The position numbers were made by a program, and so were the translations under genes. Shown in pieces: positions 35,970 to 46,001 of a stretch of DNA of 64,000 nt. The stretch spans positions 5,084,001-5,148,000 of the forward strand of contig NZ_CP080332.1 in assembly GCF_019456655.1 (NCBI RefSeq), in the 5' to 3' direction. The stretch comes from Mycolicibacterium diernhoferi. GTDB taxonomy: Bacteria; Actinomycetota; Actinomycetes; Mycobacteriales; Mycobacteriaceae. Position 1 is the stretch's first letter, and each line of letters starts with the position of its first letter. A model generated the notes under the pieces. The model was not told the origin of the DNA. It did no database searches and saw only the letters and a program-made list of their open reading frames with translations.

Positions 35970-37336
35970 TTGCAGAACGTTTCGCCGACCTTTGTACCCA
36001 ACGTGTTCATCCAATCTCCTGCTAGATAGGCGGTGCCGACTGCCAACGCAGGAACCGCTACGGCCTGGCCGAAGGGAACCAGGGAGCCCGCACCCGCACC
36101 GGCAGCGCCCCCGCCGATCTCGCCGACGATCTGAAAACCACCCGCGAACCCCGAAACACATGCGTCGTACGGAGTCTCCGCCGAAGCCATTGAATACGCC
36201 GTGGTCAAGACGCCCAATGCGGGTCCTCCGAATTTCGCTCCGGCACCGACATTCTTGGTGGCATCCACGTCCAGCATCGGCAGGCTGCCGCCACGCCCGA
36301 CGTGCGCACTCAGGCCTGTCATGGCACCACCAACCGTCGTGGGCACCGCGCCGGTCAGCAACGGGTTGTCAGGCGGCAGTACGCCGTAGCGGCCATCGGG
36401 CAGTGTGAACGCCATCTTGATGACACCGTCCGGGGTTTCCGAACCGTTGAGCATGGTGCCGTCGGCCCACTCGATATCCAGCCGTTTGTTGCCCCACATG
36501 TCGATCCATGAATCGGTCGTGGTGATCATCTTGTCGTCGGGATCGTAGTGAGTGGTCGTCATGTGTCGGTGTCCCGGCGGCCCGAATTCCCAGAGGACCT
36601 GCTTGCTGCCGTCCTGCATGATCAGTGTCTTCCGCGGCTCGCCGTAATCCCCGCGGTGATTGACGATTTCCTCCTTGACCTCCCGAACGGTCGTTGCCAT
36701 CTCTTCGCCCCGCATCACGGCCTGCTGAAAAAGCCCGATATGGTTCGAGGGGTTCGGCACTTCGTCATCGGGGCGCTGTAGACCCGCAATCATCAAGCCG
36801 CCCAGTCCATCTGTACTGGGCGCGACGAATCCGAGTTCCGCTGCTCCAGCCATCACCGCGTCAGCGACGGCGTCATCAGCGGCACCCACGGCCAGCAACA
36901 GTTCATTGATCACCGCCTGCTCGGCCTCGATCAACGCCATCAGCGCTGCGACCTTCTCCTCCGACATCGGCGCCGCCTTGATCAGCACGACCCACCCATC
37001 AGAGACGTACAAGTCTCCCCTGTCGATCTCGTCGGCTTTGTTCAACAGCCCTGTTCGGGCCCCTCCGATCGAACCCGCACCATCGACGAACTCCTGGCCG
37101 ATCTTCCCGTTGTGCTCCGCGAAATCACGTGTCTGCTCCGTCGCCCTGCCGAACATTTTGTCGGCTTCGTCGTGAGCCGCTCCCGACCACGCCTTGGTCT
37201 CCGGCATCACACCGAGGTTGTCTCGGACCCGCACCACAGCATCGTCAACCGCCTGGCCACCGGCTTTGATGTGCGCGCCGGTGAACGACAAGGAGTCGGG
37301 ATTCCACCGTTCAAGCCGAGAGCGTGACGGCAGCAT
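35966..37336 (-). CDS. WXG-like N-terminal protein, ESX-associated (Rv0026-like)
   Basis: A 456-residue protein. Residues 1-100 are helical and read WNPDSLSFTGAHIKAGGQAV then ETKAWSGAAHDEADKMFGRA, the W-x-G helical-hairpin style of type VII secretion substrates. The middle (about 230-330) is a beta-rich, YD-repeat-like stretch (GHRHMTTTHYDPDDKMITTT). The end (about 370-450) is Gly/Ala-rich and hydrophobic. It resembles the M. tuberculosis Rv0026 type in layout. It follows a 45-codon gene by 3 bases and overlaps the membrane gene. No signal peptide. Function unknown. Confidence 0.75.
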   Translation of the reverse strand: MLPSRSRLERWNPDSLSFTGAHIKAGGQAVDDAVVRVRDNLGVMPETKAWSGAAHDEADKMFGRATEQTRDFAEHNGKIGQEFVDGAGSIGGARTGLLNKADEIDRGDLYVSDGWVVLIKAAPMSEEKVAALMALIEAEQAVINELLLAVGAADDAVADAVMAGAAELGFVAPSTDGLGGLMIAGLQRPDDEVPNPSNHIGLFQQAVMRGEEMATTVREVKEEIVNHRGDYGEPRKTLIMQDGSKQVLWEFGPPGHRHMTTTHYDPDDKMITTTDSWIDMWGNKRLDIEWADGTMLNGSETPDGVIKMAFTLPDGRYGVLPPDNPLLTGAVPTTVGGAMTGLSAHVGRGGSLPMLDVDATKNVGAGAKFGGPALGVLTTAYSMASAETPYDACVSGFAGGFQIVGEIGGGAAGAGAGSLVPFGQAVAVPALAVGTAYLAGDWMNTLGTKVGETFCK

Positions 37337-37339
37337 GGT

Positions 37340-37477
37340 TCAGAAGATTCCTTCGAAAGTCGAAACCAGACCGGAGTCCGTCCCCCCGTTTCCGCCGACA
37401 TCCCCCTCGATGATCAGTCCCGACGCGACATCGACCTGACCGGCGAAGGCACGCAGAATCTCGGGGTCGACCTCCAC
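37340..37477 (-). CDS. Short DUF2580/EspC-like protein (shrunken)
   Basis: A 45-residue protein starting MEVDPEILRAFAGQV, the first-helix signature of DUF2580/EspC-type ESX substrates (usually about 100 residues). It ends LVSTFEGIF, which looks like the usual C-terminal tail of that family, so the central WxG region appears to be missing in frame. The GTG start has GGAGG at an ideal 6-base spacing. It stops 3 bases before the WXG-like 456-residue gene, so it looks translated rather than decayed. Confidence 0.65.
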   Translation of the reverse strand: MEVDPEILRAFAGQVDVASGLIIEGDVGGNGGTDSGLVSTFEGIF

Positions 37478-37575
37478 CAGCAACCTCCGTTCACGTGCGC
37501 TGCAAGCCCTCAGTCAACAACCTACGTGAGCTCAGCGACCCGCCCGATCACCAATTTCCGGGCTGCGTGAGTTGG

Positions 37576-37659
37576 CTAGCGTGAGGACCTCCGCACCGTC
37601 AACGCCAACGTCAGAACGAATCCGAGCAGGAACGACAGCGCCAGCAACGCCATGCTCAT
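37576..37659 (-). CDS. arfC: Truncated ArfC (membrane helix only)
   Basis: A 27-residue remnant whose helix LSFLLGFVLTLALTVR aligns with the N-terminal helix of M. tuberculosis ArfC (Rv0901, about 175 residues). It ends in RRSSR and a stop; the soluble domain is absent. The ATG overlaps the arfB stop (ATGA), as expected for the arf operon. Whether short ArfC is normal in this species or was cut by the ESX-like insertion is open. Confidence 0.7.
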   Translation of the reverse strand: MSMALLALSFLLGFVLTLALTVRRSSR

Positions 37660-37772
37660 GAGGGCTCGTCCTCACTCGCCGGTTTGATCAGCAGCACGGT
37701 GGCACCCCAGGCCACCGCGGAGCCGGCGACGAACGCCAGCAGATACCAGAACCACTCCAGCACGAATTCCAC
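37656..37772 (-). CDS. arfB: ArfB small membrane protein
   Basis: A 38-residue membrane protein starting MEFVLEWFWYLLAFVAGSAV and continuing AWGATVLLIKPASEDEPS. It matches Rv0900 (ArfB) in its N-terminal 30 residues and lacks that protein's longer acidic tail. The arf operon supports ammonia release and acid adaptation in M. tuberculosis. It starts 10 bases after the arfA stop with a GGGGAA ribosome site. Confidence 0.82.
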   Translation of the reverse strand: MEFVLEWFWYLLAFVAGSAVAWGATVLLIKPASEDEPS

Positions 37773-37782
37773 GCCGTTCCCC

Positions 37783-38736
37783 TCAGCTGACCGTGATCTC
37801 GACGCGCCGGTTCTGCGCCCGGCCCGCCTCGGTGTCGTTGCCCGCGATCGGTTCGGTCGCGCCGGCGCCGGACGAGGTCACCCGATCCGCCGACACCCCT
37901 TGCCGAATGAAGGCGTCGGCAACGGCTTTCGCTTGTCGGGCGCTCAACTCGATGCCGGCCGCATCGGCGACGGTGTCATCGGTGTGCCCGGTGATCGACA
38001 CCCGCGCCTGCGGGCAGGCCTTCAGCTCCTTGACCAACTCGGCGATCAGCGGTGCCGAGCTCTCCGCGATCCGGGCCCCGCCGGCCTCGTACTGGATCGG
38101 GGTGCGCAGCAGACCCGAGATGTCCTGCTGCAGGTCGGCACACTCCCCGCTCAACCCAGGGCTCACCGGTGCCTGCGGAGGCGCGAATCCCGGTGTGATC
38201 ACCGCGATGTCGTCCACCACCGCCAGATCGGGCCAGGCGGCCTGCACGGCATCCTCCACCCGGGCGGTGACGTCCTCGGATTCGGCGGTGCCGGTGAGGA
38301 TGACGTCCCCGCCGTTGATGCTGAACCCGAAGTCCGGCAACGGCGACCCCGCGATCAGCACACCGTCGAGCCCGGTCAGATCGGGCGCGGTGATACCACC
38401 GATGACGCTCAGCAGATCGATGACGTTCGACCCCGGCAGCAACGTCCGCACCCGGTCCAGGGCAAAGGTTCTGGTCGGTTCGTCGGGCACCTGACCGCTG
38501 ACGACGACGTCATCGTTACTGTGCTGCAACGAGAATGGCGCCATCACCACGCCTGCGCGGCCGTTCGCCGGGGTCAAGGTCGGTGCGGTGCTGATCATCG
38601 GGTTCGGCAGCGCCGAGTCCGATGTGTCGTCGCGGACCGCGGTCCCGATCAGTGCGAGGGCCAGCGGCACCACGATGAGTGCCGCCAGCCATCCCGCACC
38701 CGGCGGACGCCGATGGAAGTCGGTCGAGCCCGGCAC
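37783..38736 (-). CDS. arfA: ArfA/OmpATb, BON- and OmpA-domain membrane protein
   Basis: A 317-residue protein orthologous to Rv0899. An N-terminal membrane helix (AGWLAALIVVPLALALIGTAV), a central BON-like domain pair (DDVVVSGQVPDEPTR; GGDVILTGTAESEDV), and a C-terminal OmpA-like domain (SITGHTDDTVADAAG and NRRVEITVS). In M. tuberculosis it is needed for growth and ammonia secretion at low pH. It follows the FKBP gene after 3 bases. Confidence 0.93.
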   Translation of the reverse strand: MPGSTDFHRRPPGAGWLAALIVVPLALALIGTAVRDDTSDSALPNPMISTAPTLTPANGRAGVVMAPFSLQHSNDDVVVSGQVPDEPTRTFALDRVRTLLPGSNVIDLLSVIGGITAPDLTGLDGVLIAGSPLPDFGFSINGGDVILTGTAESEDVTARVEDAVQAAWPDLAVVDDIAVITPGFAPPQAPVSPGLSGECADLQQDISGLLRTPIQYEAGGARIAESSAPLIAELVKELKACPQARVSITGHTDDTVADAAGIELSARQAKAVADAFIRQGVSADRVTSSGAGATEPIAGNDTEAGRAQNRRVEITVS

Positions 38737-38739
38737 CGG

Positions 38740-39102
38740 CTAGCGTGCGGCCAGCAGGTCGATCACGAAGATCAGGGTCTTGCCGGACAGCTGGTGCCCG
38801 CCGCCGGCCGGTCCGTACGCCAGCTCCGGCGGGATGGTCAGCTTGCGCCGTCCACCCACACGCATGCCGGGGATGCCGTCCTGCCAGCCCTGGATCAGCC
38901 CGCGCAACGGGAACGAGATGGCCTCACCGCGGTTCCAGGAACTGTCGAACTCTTCACCGGTGTCGTATTCCACGCCGATGTAGTGCACCTGCACGGTGCC
39001 GCCCGGCACCGCTTCGGCGCCGTCGCCGACCGTCACGTCTTCGATGACCAGCTCGGTGGGCGCCGGGCCATCGGGAAATTCAATCTCGGGTTTCGTTGCC
39101 AT
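38740..39102 (-). CDS. FKBP-type peptidyl-prolyl cis-trans isomerase
   Basis: A 120-residue single-domain cytoplasmic FKBP. The core is GGTVQVHYIGVEYDTGEEFDS, LIQGWQDGIPGMRVGGRR and KLTIPPELAYGPAG, with the conserved catalytic-pocket Tyr, Phe, Asp, Trp and Tyr. It catalyses proline isomerisation in folding. It is the first gene of a run leading into arfA. Its start overlaps the region just upstream of the divergent oxidoreductase gene. Confidence 0.93.
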   Translation of the reverse strand: MATKPEIEFPDGPAPTELVIEDVTVGDGAEAVPGGTVQVHYIGVEYDTGEEFDSSWNRGEAISFPLRGLIQGWQDGIPGMRVGGRRKLTIPPELAYGPAGGGHQLSGKTLIFVIDLLAAR

Positions 39103-39134
39103 GGTTTCCTACCGTAGTCGGGCAGACTTGGCGT

Positions 39135-40691
39135 GTGGCCGCAGACCAAGACATCGTCATCGTCGGAGGTGGGCACAACGGCCTCGTCGCCGCTGCGTAC
39201 CTGGCCCGTGCGGGTCGCCGGGTCACCCTGTTGGAACGGCTCGACCATGTGGGTGGCGCGGCGGTGTCGGCGCACGCCTTCGACGGCATCGACGCGCGGT
39301 TGTCCCGCTACTCCTATCTGGTGAGCCTGCTGCCCCGGCGCATCATCGACGACCTCGGCGCACGGATCCGGCTGGCTCGCCGGCGCGCGTCGTCCTACAC
39401 CCCGGATCCGGCCACCCGGGGCGCCACCGGACTGCTGATCGGAGCGCGAAACACCTTCGCGGCCATCGGCGCCGGAAGCGACGAGGCCCGGTTCACCGAG
39501 TTCTACCGGCGCGCGCAGCTGGTGACCGCGGCGGTGTGGCCCACGCTGCTGTCCCCGCTGAGCACCCGCTCGGCCATCCGGGACCGGGTGCTGAGCTCGG
39601 CGGACCCGGCCGCTGCCGCCGGCTGGGAGACCCTGATCAACACCCCGATCGGCCGCGCCATCGCCGAGTCGGTGCACAACGACCTGGTGCGCGGGGTGAT
39701 CGCCACCGATGCGCTGATCGGTACCTTCGCCGCCACCGACGACCCGTCGCTGATCCAGAACATCTGCTTCCTGTATCACCTGATCGGCGGCGGCACCGGC
39801 GACTGGGACGTCCCGGTCGGCGGGATGGGTGCGGTCACCGGCGCGCTCACCGCGGCCGCCAGCGGCTTCGGCGCCGAGATCATCACCGGGGCCGAGGTGT
39901 ATGCGATCAGCCCCGACGGTGATGTGCGCTACCGCACCCAGGATGGCGAGCACACCGTGCACGGTAGGCATGTCCTCGCCGGGGTCACCCCGGCGGTGCT
40001 GGCACGACTGCTCGGGGAGCCCGAGCCGGAAACCGCTCCGGGATCGCAGATCAAGGTCAACCTGATGCTCGAACGGCTGCCCCGGTTGCGCGACCAGTGG
40101 GTGGGCCCGGAGCAGGCCTTCGCCGGCACCTTCCACATCAACGAGACCATGCGGCAGCTGGACACCGCCTACGCCACGGCGGCCGCCGGTGAGCTGCCCG
40201 ATCCGCTGCCGTGCGAGGTGTACTGCCACTCACTGACCGACCCGAGCATCCTGTCCGAACCATTGCGCAGCAGCGGTGCCCATACCCTGACGGTGTTCGG
40301 CCTGCACACCCCGCACCGCCTGCTCGAGGATCTGGACCCGGACACCAAGCGCATCAAACTTACTGCGGCAGCTCTACATTCGCTGAATTCGGTGTTGGCC
40401 GAGCCGATTCAGGACGTCGTGATGACCGACGCGGACGGCCGTCCGTGCGTGGAGGCCAAGACCACCGGCGACCTGGAGGACGCGCTCGGCATGACGGCGG
40501 GCAACATCTTCCACGGCGCGCTGGGCTGGCCGTTCGCCGAGGACGACGAGGACCTGGACACCCCGGCCAAACGCTGGGGCGTGGCAACCGGGCACGATGC
40601 GATCCTGTTGTGCGGGTCGGGGGCTCGGCGCGGCGGCGCAGTGTCGGGTATCGGTGGGCACAACGCGGCGATGGCCGTGCTGGAGAGCTAG
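39135..40691 (+). CDS. FAD-dependent oxidoreductase, phytoene desaturase-like (Rv0897c)
   Basis: A 518-residue flavoprotein. The N-terminal dinucleotide-binding motif IVIVGGGHNGLVAAAYLARAG is intact, followed by ERLDHVGGAAVS. The C-terminus has the FAD-contact GARRGGAVSGIGGHNAAM. It matches Rv0897c in position. The GTG start just before the Rossmann fold is chosen because the upstream in-frame ATG lies inside the FKBP start region. The substrate is unknown; the family desaturates carotenoids or related lipids. Confidence 0.9.
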   Translation: MAADQDIVIVGGGHNGLVAAAYLARAGRRVTLLERLDHVGGAAVSAHAFDGIDARLSRYSYLVSLLPRRIIDDLGARIRLARRRASSYTPDPATRGATGLLIGARNTFAAIGAGSDEARFTEFYRRAQLVTAAVWPTLLSPLSTRSAIRDRVLSSADPAAAAGWETLINTPIGRAIAESVHNDLVRGVIATDALIGTFAATDDPSLIQNICFLYHLIGGGTGDWDVPVGGMGAVTGALTAAASGFGAEIITGAEVYAISPDGDVRYRTQDGEHTVHGRHVLAGVTPAVLARLLGEPEPETAPGSQIKVNLMLERLPRLRDQWVGPEQAFAGTFHINETMRQLDTAYATAAAGELPDPLPCEVYCHSLTDPSILSEPLRSSGAHTLTVFGLHTPHRLLEDLDPDTKRIKLTAAALHSLNSVLAEPIQDVVMTDADGRPCVEAKTTGDLEDALGMTAGNIFHGALGWPFAEDDEDLDTPAKRWGVATGHDAILLCGSGARRGGAVSGIGGHNAAMAVLES

Positions 40692-41095
40692 CTCAACTTC
40701 CCCAGAAGATCCTGCAGCGCAACGAGATCCGTCTTACTCAAGGCCGCTACCACCGGGGGCGCGGGATCCTCGACGGCGTCGATCCGGGCGAGCAGCTCGC
40801 GCCCACGGGCGGTGAGCGAGACCGTCTTCGACCGTCGATCACCCGGATCGGTCTGCCGGATCACCAGCCCGCGCTCCTCCAGATCGTTGACCGCGACGGT
40901 GGCCGCGGGGGCGTCCATGGCGGCCGCCTCGGCCACCCCCTTGACCGTCATCGGCTCACTCGCAAGCCTTTTGAGGACCCGGATGCGGCTGAACGGCAGA
41001 CCGGACTGCTCGATGACGGCCCGTTTCCAGCCGTCCCGGTTCTGGTGGACCACCGCGGCCATCCGGCGCCATACGTCGTCGGCGAGTTCAGACAT
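40688..41095 (-). CDS. MarR-family transcriptional regulator
   Basis: A 135-residue winged-helix regulator: MTVKGVAEAAAMDAPAATVAVNDLEERG (helix-turn-helix) and VIRQTDPGDRRSKTVSLTARG (wing). It overlaps the upstream exporter gene by 8 bases, so it is probably the local repressor. A TTGT-N6-ACAA site lies ahead of the exporter. Its stop forms a CTAG overlap with the oxidoreductase stop. Confidence 0.9.
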   Translation of the reverse strand: MSELADDVWRRMAAVVHQNRDGWKRAVIEQSGLPFSRIRVLKRLASEPMTVKGVAEAAAMDAPAATVAVNDLEERGLVIRQTDPGDRRSKTVSLTARGRELLARIDAVEDPAPPVVAALSKTDLVALQDLLGKLS

Positions 41096-42545
41096 CGGTG
41101 GCCGCCTTGCTCCCCGGACCGGCTGGGGCGTCGATGAGCGGGGCCAGCCGCCGGGCCGAGTCCATGGCCCGCGCCGAGGTGGACACCACGCCGAGGACCA
41201 CGATCACCATCCCGAGGGCGGCGCACAACAACCACAGCGGGCGGGCCGATGCGGCGAAGTCACCGTGCCCGGCCAGGGCGGCGCCGGCCACCGAACCGCA
41301 CAGCGCCACACCGATACTCACGCCGATCTGGCGGCTGGTGCTGGTCACCGCGGAGGCGGCGCCGGCCCGGTCCAACGGCATCCCGCTGACCGCCGTATTG
41401 GTGATCGGCGCGTTGACCATGGAGAAGCCGATGCCGAAGACCGCGAACACCGCCATCAGCGACCACACCGGCGCCGACTCACCCAGCAGTGCCAGCACGA
41501 TGGAGGCCGTCACGATCATCACCCCGGACACCAGCAGCGACGGACGGGCCCCGTACCGGCCCACCAGCCGTCCCGACAGCGGGGAGAACACCAGGGCGCC
41601 GACCGCGATCGGCAGGTAGATCAGCCCGGTCTGCATGGCGGAGAAGCCGCGCGCACCCTGCAGGTAGAGCGACATCATGAACAGCAGCGCACCCCAGGAG
41701 GCGAACGCGCAGATCGCGATCACGGTCGCCGACGCGAACGGCACACTACGGAAGAAACGCAGGTCGATGAACGGGTCCGTCCGCCGCGCCTCGTAGCGCA
41801 GGAATGCCACGAAGGTCAGCACCGCGACGACGGCCGCGACGACGACGCGGGGGTGACCCCAGCCCAACGCGGGCCCTTCGATGAGGGCGAACACCATGCC
41901 GAACAGGAACGCCACGGCCAGCGCCTGCCCGATGGGGTCGATGGTGCGCATGGTCGCCGACCGGGTCTCCGGGACGAAGATCGCGGTCAGCACGAGGGCC
42001 GCCAGACAGATCGGCAGGTTGATCCAGAACACCGCCCGCCAGCTGATCAGGTGGATGAGCAGCCCGCCCACCGTCGGGCCGAGGGCCATGGAGATGCCCA
42101 CGACCCCACCCCACACACCGATGGCACGGGCGCGTTCGACGGGCCCGGTGAACACCTGGGAGATGATGGACAGCGCCACCGGATTGAGCATCGAGCCGCC
42201 GACGGCCTGCAGGAAGCGCGCGGCGATCAGGGCGTCTATGCCCGGGGCGAGACTGCACAGCAGCGAGCCGAGCGCGAAGACGACCAGGCCGGTCTGGAAC
42301 ACCCGGCGCCGCCCCAACCGGTCCCCCATGGCGCCGGACAGCATCAGCAGCGAGGCCAGCACCAGGGTGTAGATGTCGATGACCCACTGCAACTGGGATG
42401 CGGTGGCCCCGAGATCCGTCTGGATGGACGGGATGGCGACGTTGACGATGGTCGCGTCCATCGACACGATCAGCAGGCTCAGACAGCACGACGCGAGGAC
42501 GATCGCCTTACGCCGGGGCGTCAGCGTGCTGATGGTTTCATTCAC
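41088..42545 (-). CDS. MFS exporter, DHA2 (EmrB/QacA) type
   Basis: A 485-residue, 14-helix drug:H+ antiporter. Motif D1/A-like segments: DATIVNVAIPSIQTDLGA near the N-terminus and the loop GAMGDRLGRRRVF between helices 2 and 3. The GTG start (NETISTLTPRR) lies 8 bases from a palindromic candidate MarR site. Followed by marR with an 8-base overlap. Probable multidrug efflux. Confidence 0.9.
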   Translation of the reverse strand: MNETISTLTPRRKAIVLASCCLSLLIVSMDATIVNVAIPSIQTDLGATASQLQWVIDIYTLVLASLLMLSGAMGDRLGRRRVFQTGLVVFALGSLLCSLAPGIDALIAARFLQAVGGSMLNPVALSIISQVFTGPVERARAIGVWGGVVGISMALGPTVGGLLIHLISWRAVFWINLPICLAALVLTAIFVPETRSATMRTIDPIGQALAVAFLFGMVFALIEGPALGWGHPRVVVAAVVAVLTFVAFLRYEARRTDPFIDLRFFRSVPFASATVIAICAFASWGALLFMMSLYLQGARGFSAMQTGLIYLPIAVGALVFSPLSGRLVGRYGARPSLLVSGVMIVTASIVLALLGESAPVWSLMAVFAVFGIGFSMVNAPITNTAVSGMPLDRAGAASAVTSTSRQIGVSIGVALCGSVAGAALAGHGDFAASARPLWLLCAALGMVIVVLGVVSTSARAMDSARRLAPLIDAPAGPGSKAATDV

Positions 42546-42552
42546 GCAACTA

Positions 42553-42566
42553 TTGTGAATCTACAA
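42553..42566. promoter_or_regulatory. Candidate MarR operator
   Basis: TTGTGAATCTACAA has perfect TTGT/ACAA half-sites around a near-symmetric centre, a common MarR pattern. It lies in a CAACTATTG-to-CAACTGTTG repeat immediately upstream of the MFS exporter start, in the operon that also encodes the MarR protein. Position fits repression. Confidence 0.5.
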
Positions 42567-42660
42567 CTGTTGCTGGTCAAACAGCATTCCGCCGAGATCG
42601 ACGAAAGGACGAAAACCACTCGACCTTTTGCACCCGTTTGTTCGTTTGGGCGAAAAGGGG

Positions 42661-43962
<1,302 letters not shown>

Positions 43963-44034
43963 TGGAACCCCTTCTCTGGGCGTCGGGAGGAGTGAGGCGG
44001 GCGGAACCCGTCTCTTGATACTGGACGGTAGTCG

Positions 44035-44598
44035 CTAACAATCCGGCACGCTTGCGGGGGGTTGCCGGTCGGGGGTTTCGGCCGCCTGCGCCCCCCTGGT
44101 CCACGGGCCCCACGTCCGGGTGAAGGTCTCATATGCTGCGGTGATCCGAGCGCCGAGGATCTGAGGTTCGATCGGCGGATTTCCCGGGGTCCCCAACCCC
44201 CGGGTCGCCGCGTTCATGATCGCGGTCCAGTTCGAGATCCGGACCAGCGCCGCCATCCGGTGGAAGTCCGGTGTGGGCCGGCCGTCCGGCCCCGGCGCCA
44301 GCACCTGCAGGTGGGCTCGCAGCATCGCCTCGTACTCGGTGATGTCGGTGGGCAGCGTCTCGATCAGCGAGGCGATGACGTCCGCGGTCTCCTCGACGAT
44401 CGCGAAGAACACCGCCTCCTTGGTCGGGAAGTACCGGGAGAAGGTGCGCGGGGACACGTCGGCGGCGGCCGCGATCTGTTCGACCGTGGTGTTGTCGAAC
44501 CCCTGCTTCTCGCACAATTCGGCCGCGGTCTCGATCAGGGTGGCCCTGGTTCTGAGTTTCTTGCGTTCCCGCAGCCCGCTGACCGGACGCTCAGGCAT
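44035..44598 (-). CDS. TetR-family regulator (downstream copy)
   Basis: A 187-residue TetR regulator. The DNA-binding domain is KLRTRATLIETAAELC through VEQIAAAADVSPRTFSRYFP. Its N-terminal 60 residues are clearly related to those of the adjacent regulator (same LRERKK start and SPRT(F/Y)SRYF), so the pair looks like an old tandem duplication. The two genes overlap by 8 bases. Ligand unknown. Confidence 0.9.
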   Translation of the reverse strand: MPERPVSGLRERKKLRTRATLIETAAELCEKQGFDNTTVEQIAAAADVSPRTFSRYFPTKEAVFFAIVEETADVIASLIETLPTDITEYEAMLRAHLQVLAPGPDGRPTPDFHRMAALVRISNWTAIMNAATRGLGTPGNPPIEPQILGARITAAYETFTRTWGPWTRGAQAAETPDRQPPASVPDC

Positions 44599-45277
44599 TC
44601 GTCACGACGTCCGCGCCACCCGGGCCGGTGCTGAACAGCTCGGCGGCGAAGCCGGCCACCTGCTCACACGCCTCGTTGATGCGCTCGATCATCAGGGCCG
44701 GCCCCAGCGGCGCCCCTTCGGCGTCGGCGACCAGATCGGCACAGGCGGTGACGATGAGCACGGAGAACACCGAGAGACCGAGTTGCAGCCTGCGGTCACC
44801 GATCTCGACGCCCATCAGCTTGGCGAGAGCACCGGCCACCACTGTCGACCGGTATTCGAATGCGCTCTGCTGCAAGGCATTCGCGTTGTTGAAGATCCGC
44901 AGGATGAGCGCCACCCGATCGCTGGTGACGGCACCGCCCCGGCGGTCGAGCACCCTGGTCAGCACCGCGGTGTGCGCCGACCGCAGCGCCTCGATCGGGC
45001 CGGTGCCGTGCGGCAGCCGGCCGACTTCGACGGCGACCTGCTCGGAGACGTCGTCCAGGAGTGTCAGGAAGACTGCCTCTTTGGTGGCGAAGTACCGGCT
45101 GTAGGTACGCGGGGATACCTCGGCGGCCGCCGCGATCTGATCGACGGTGGTGTGCTCGTAGCCCTGTTCCAGACAAAGCCGTAGCGCCGCATCGATGAGG
45201 ATCGCTCGAGTGCGTTGCTTCTTTCTCTCCCGCAAACCGAGATCGGTTCCCCTGCTCGCGCCGGACACGACGGTCAT
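44591..45277 (-). CDS. TetR-family regulator (upstream copy)
   Basis: A 228-residue TetR regulator: KKQRTRAILIDAALRLC, then VDQIAAAAEVSPRTYSRYFA. The start giving MTVVSGASRGTDLGLRERKK is preferred over an upstream ATG at 45433, which would run back through the pdxH 3' end. It overlaps its paralogue by 8 bases. C-terminal ligand domain not closely related to the partner. Confidence 0.88.
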   Translation of the reverse strand: MTVVSGASRGTDLGLRERKKQRTRAILIDAALRLCLEQGYEHTTVDQIAAAAEVSPRTYSRYFATKEAVFLTLLDDVSEQVAVEVGRLPHGTGPIEALRSAHTAVLTRVLDRRGGAVTSDRVALILRIFNNANALQQSAFEYRSTVVAGALAKLMGVEIGDRRLQLGLSVFSVLIVTACADLVADAEGAPLGPALMIERINEACEQVAGFAAELFSTGPGGADVVTNA

Positions 45278-45341
45278 CCTAACCTGCGGGGCCGAGAGTC
45301 CACGCATCGTACGCAGGTGAACGTTGCGCGACGCGAAAACC

Positions 45342-46001
45342 CTACGGTTGCAGCCTCTGCACCCGCCCGTCGGCCGGAGTGACCCGAATCCTGTTATGCA
45401 CGCGGTTTTCCCGGCCCTGCCAGAACTCGACAACCTCGGGCTCGATCAGGTATCCGCCCCAATTCGGCGGTACCGGAACCTGTTCGACGTCGGCAAAGCG
45501 TGCGCTGACGTCGGCGAGCCGTTCCAGCAGCGCCGCCCGGGACTCGATCGGCGCGGACTGCCTCGAGGCCCAGGCACCCAACTGCGAACCACGTGGACGC
45601 TTGGACCAGTAGTCCGCCGTCTCCTGCGCGGACACCCGGATCACCGGTCCGCGCACATGAATCTGGCGTCCGAGGCCGTACCACGGGAACGTCGCCGAGG
45701 CATACGGCTGTATTGCCAACTGCTCACCCTTTGCCGAGTCGTAGTTGGTGAAGAACGTGATCCCGTTTTCTTCGGCGCTCTTGCACAGCACGGTGCGGGT
45801 GACCGGACGCCCCTGCGCGTCGACGGTGCCGACCACCATCGCGTTGGGTTCGGACAGCCCGGCCGCGTGCGCGTCGGCCAGCCACTGGTGGAACAACACC
45901 ACCCAGCCCTGCGCGACCCAGTCGGCATCCAGATCCGGGCTGCCGTCCTTTTCCACCGATCCGTATTCCGCGCGCATCCGCGCCAGCTGTTCGGGTCCCA
46001 T
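45342..46001 (-). CDS. pdxH: Pyridoxamine 5'-phosphate oxidase
   Basis: A 219-residue FMN-dependent oxidase of vitamin B6 metabolism that makes pyridoxal 5'-phosphate. Signature features: [39 protein letters not shown] and the C-terminal [14 protein letters not shown]. It is divergent from citA; 54 bases separate the starts. Confidence 0.94.
   Translation of the reverse strand: MGPEQLARMRAEYGSVEKDGSPDLDADWVAQGWVVLFHQWLADAHAAGLSEPNAMVVGTVDAQGRPVTRTVLCKSAEENGITFFTNYDSAKGEQLAIQPYASATFPWYGLGRQIHVRGPVIRVSAQETADYWSKRPRGSQLGAWASRQSAPIESRAALLERLADVSARFADVEQVPVPPNWGGYLIEPEVVEFWQGRENRVHNRIRVTPADGRVQRLQP

Noticed and set aside
42546..42660. Intrinsic terminator of gltA2
   Set aside because: Only weak CCC/GGG pairing and A/T runs are seen; no stable stem with a T-tract.
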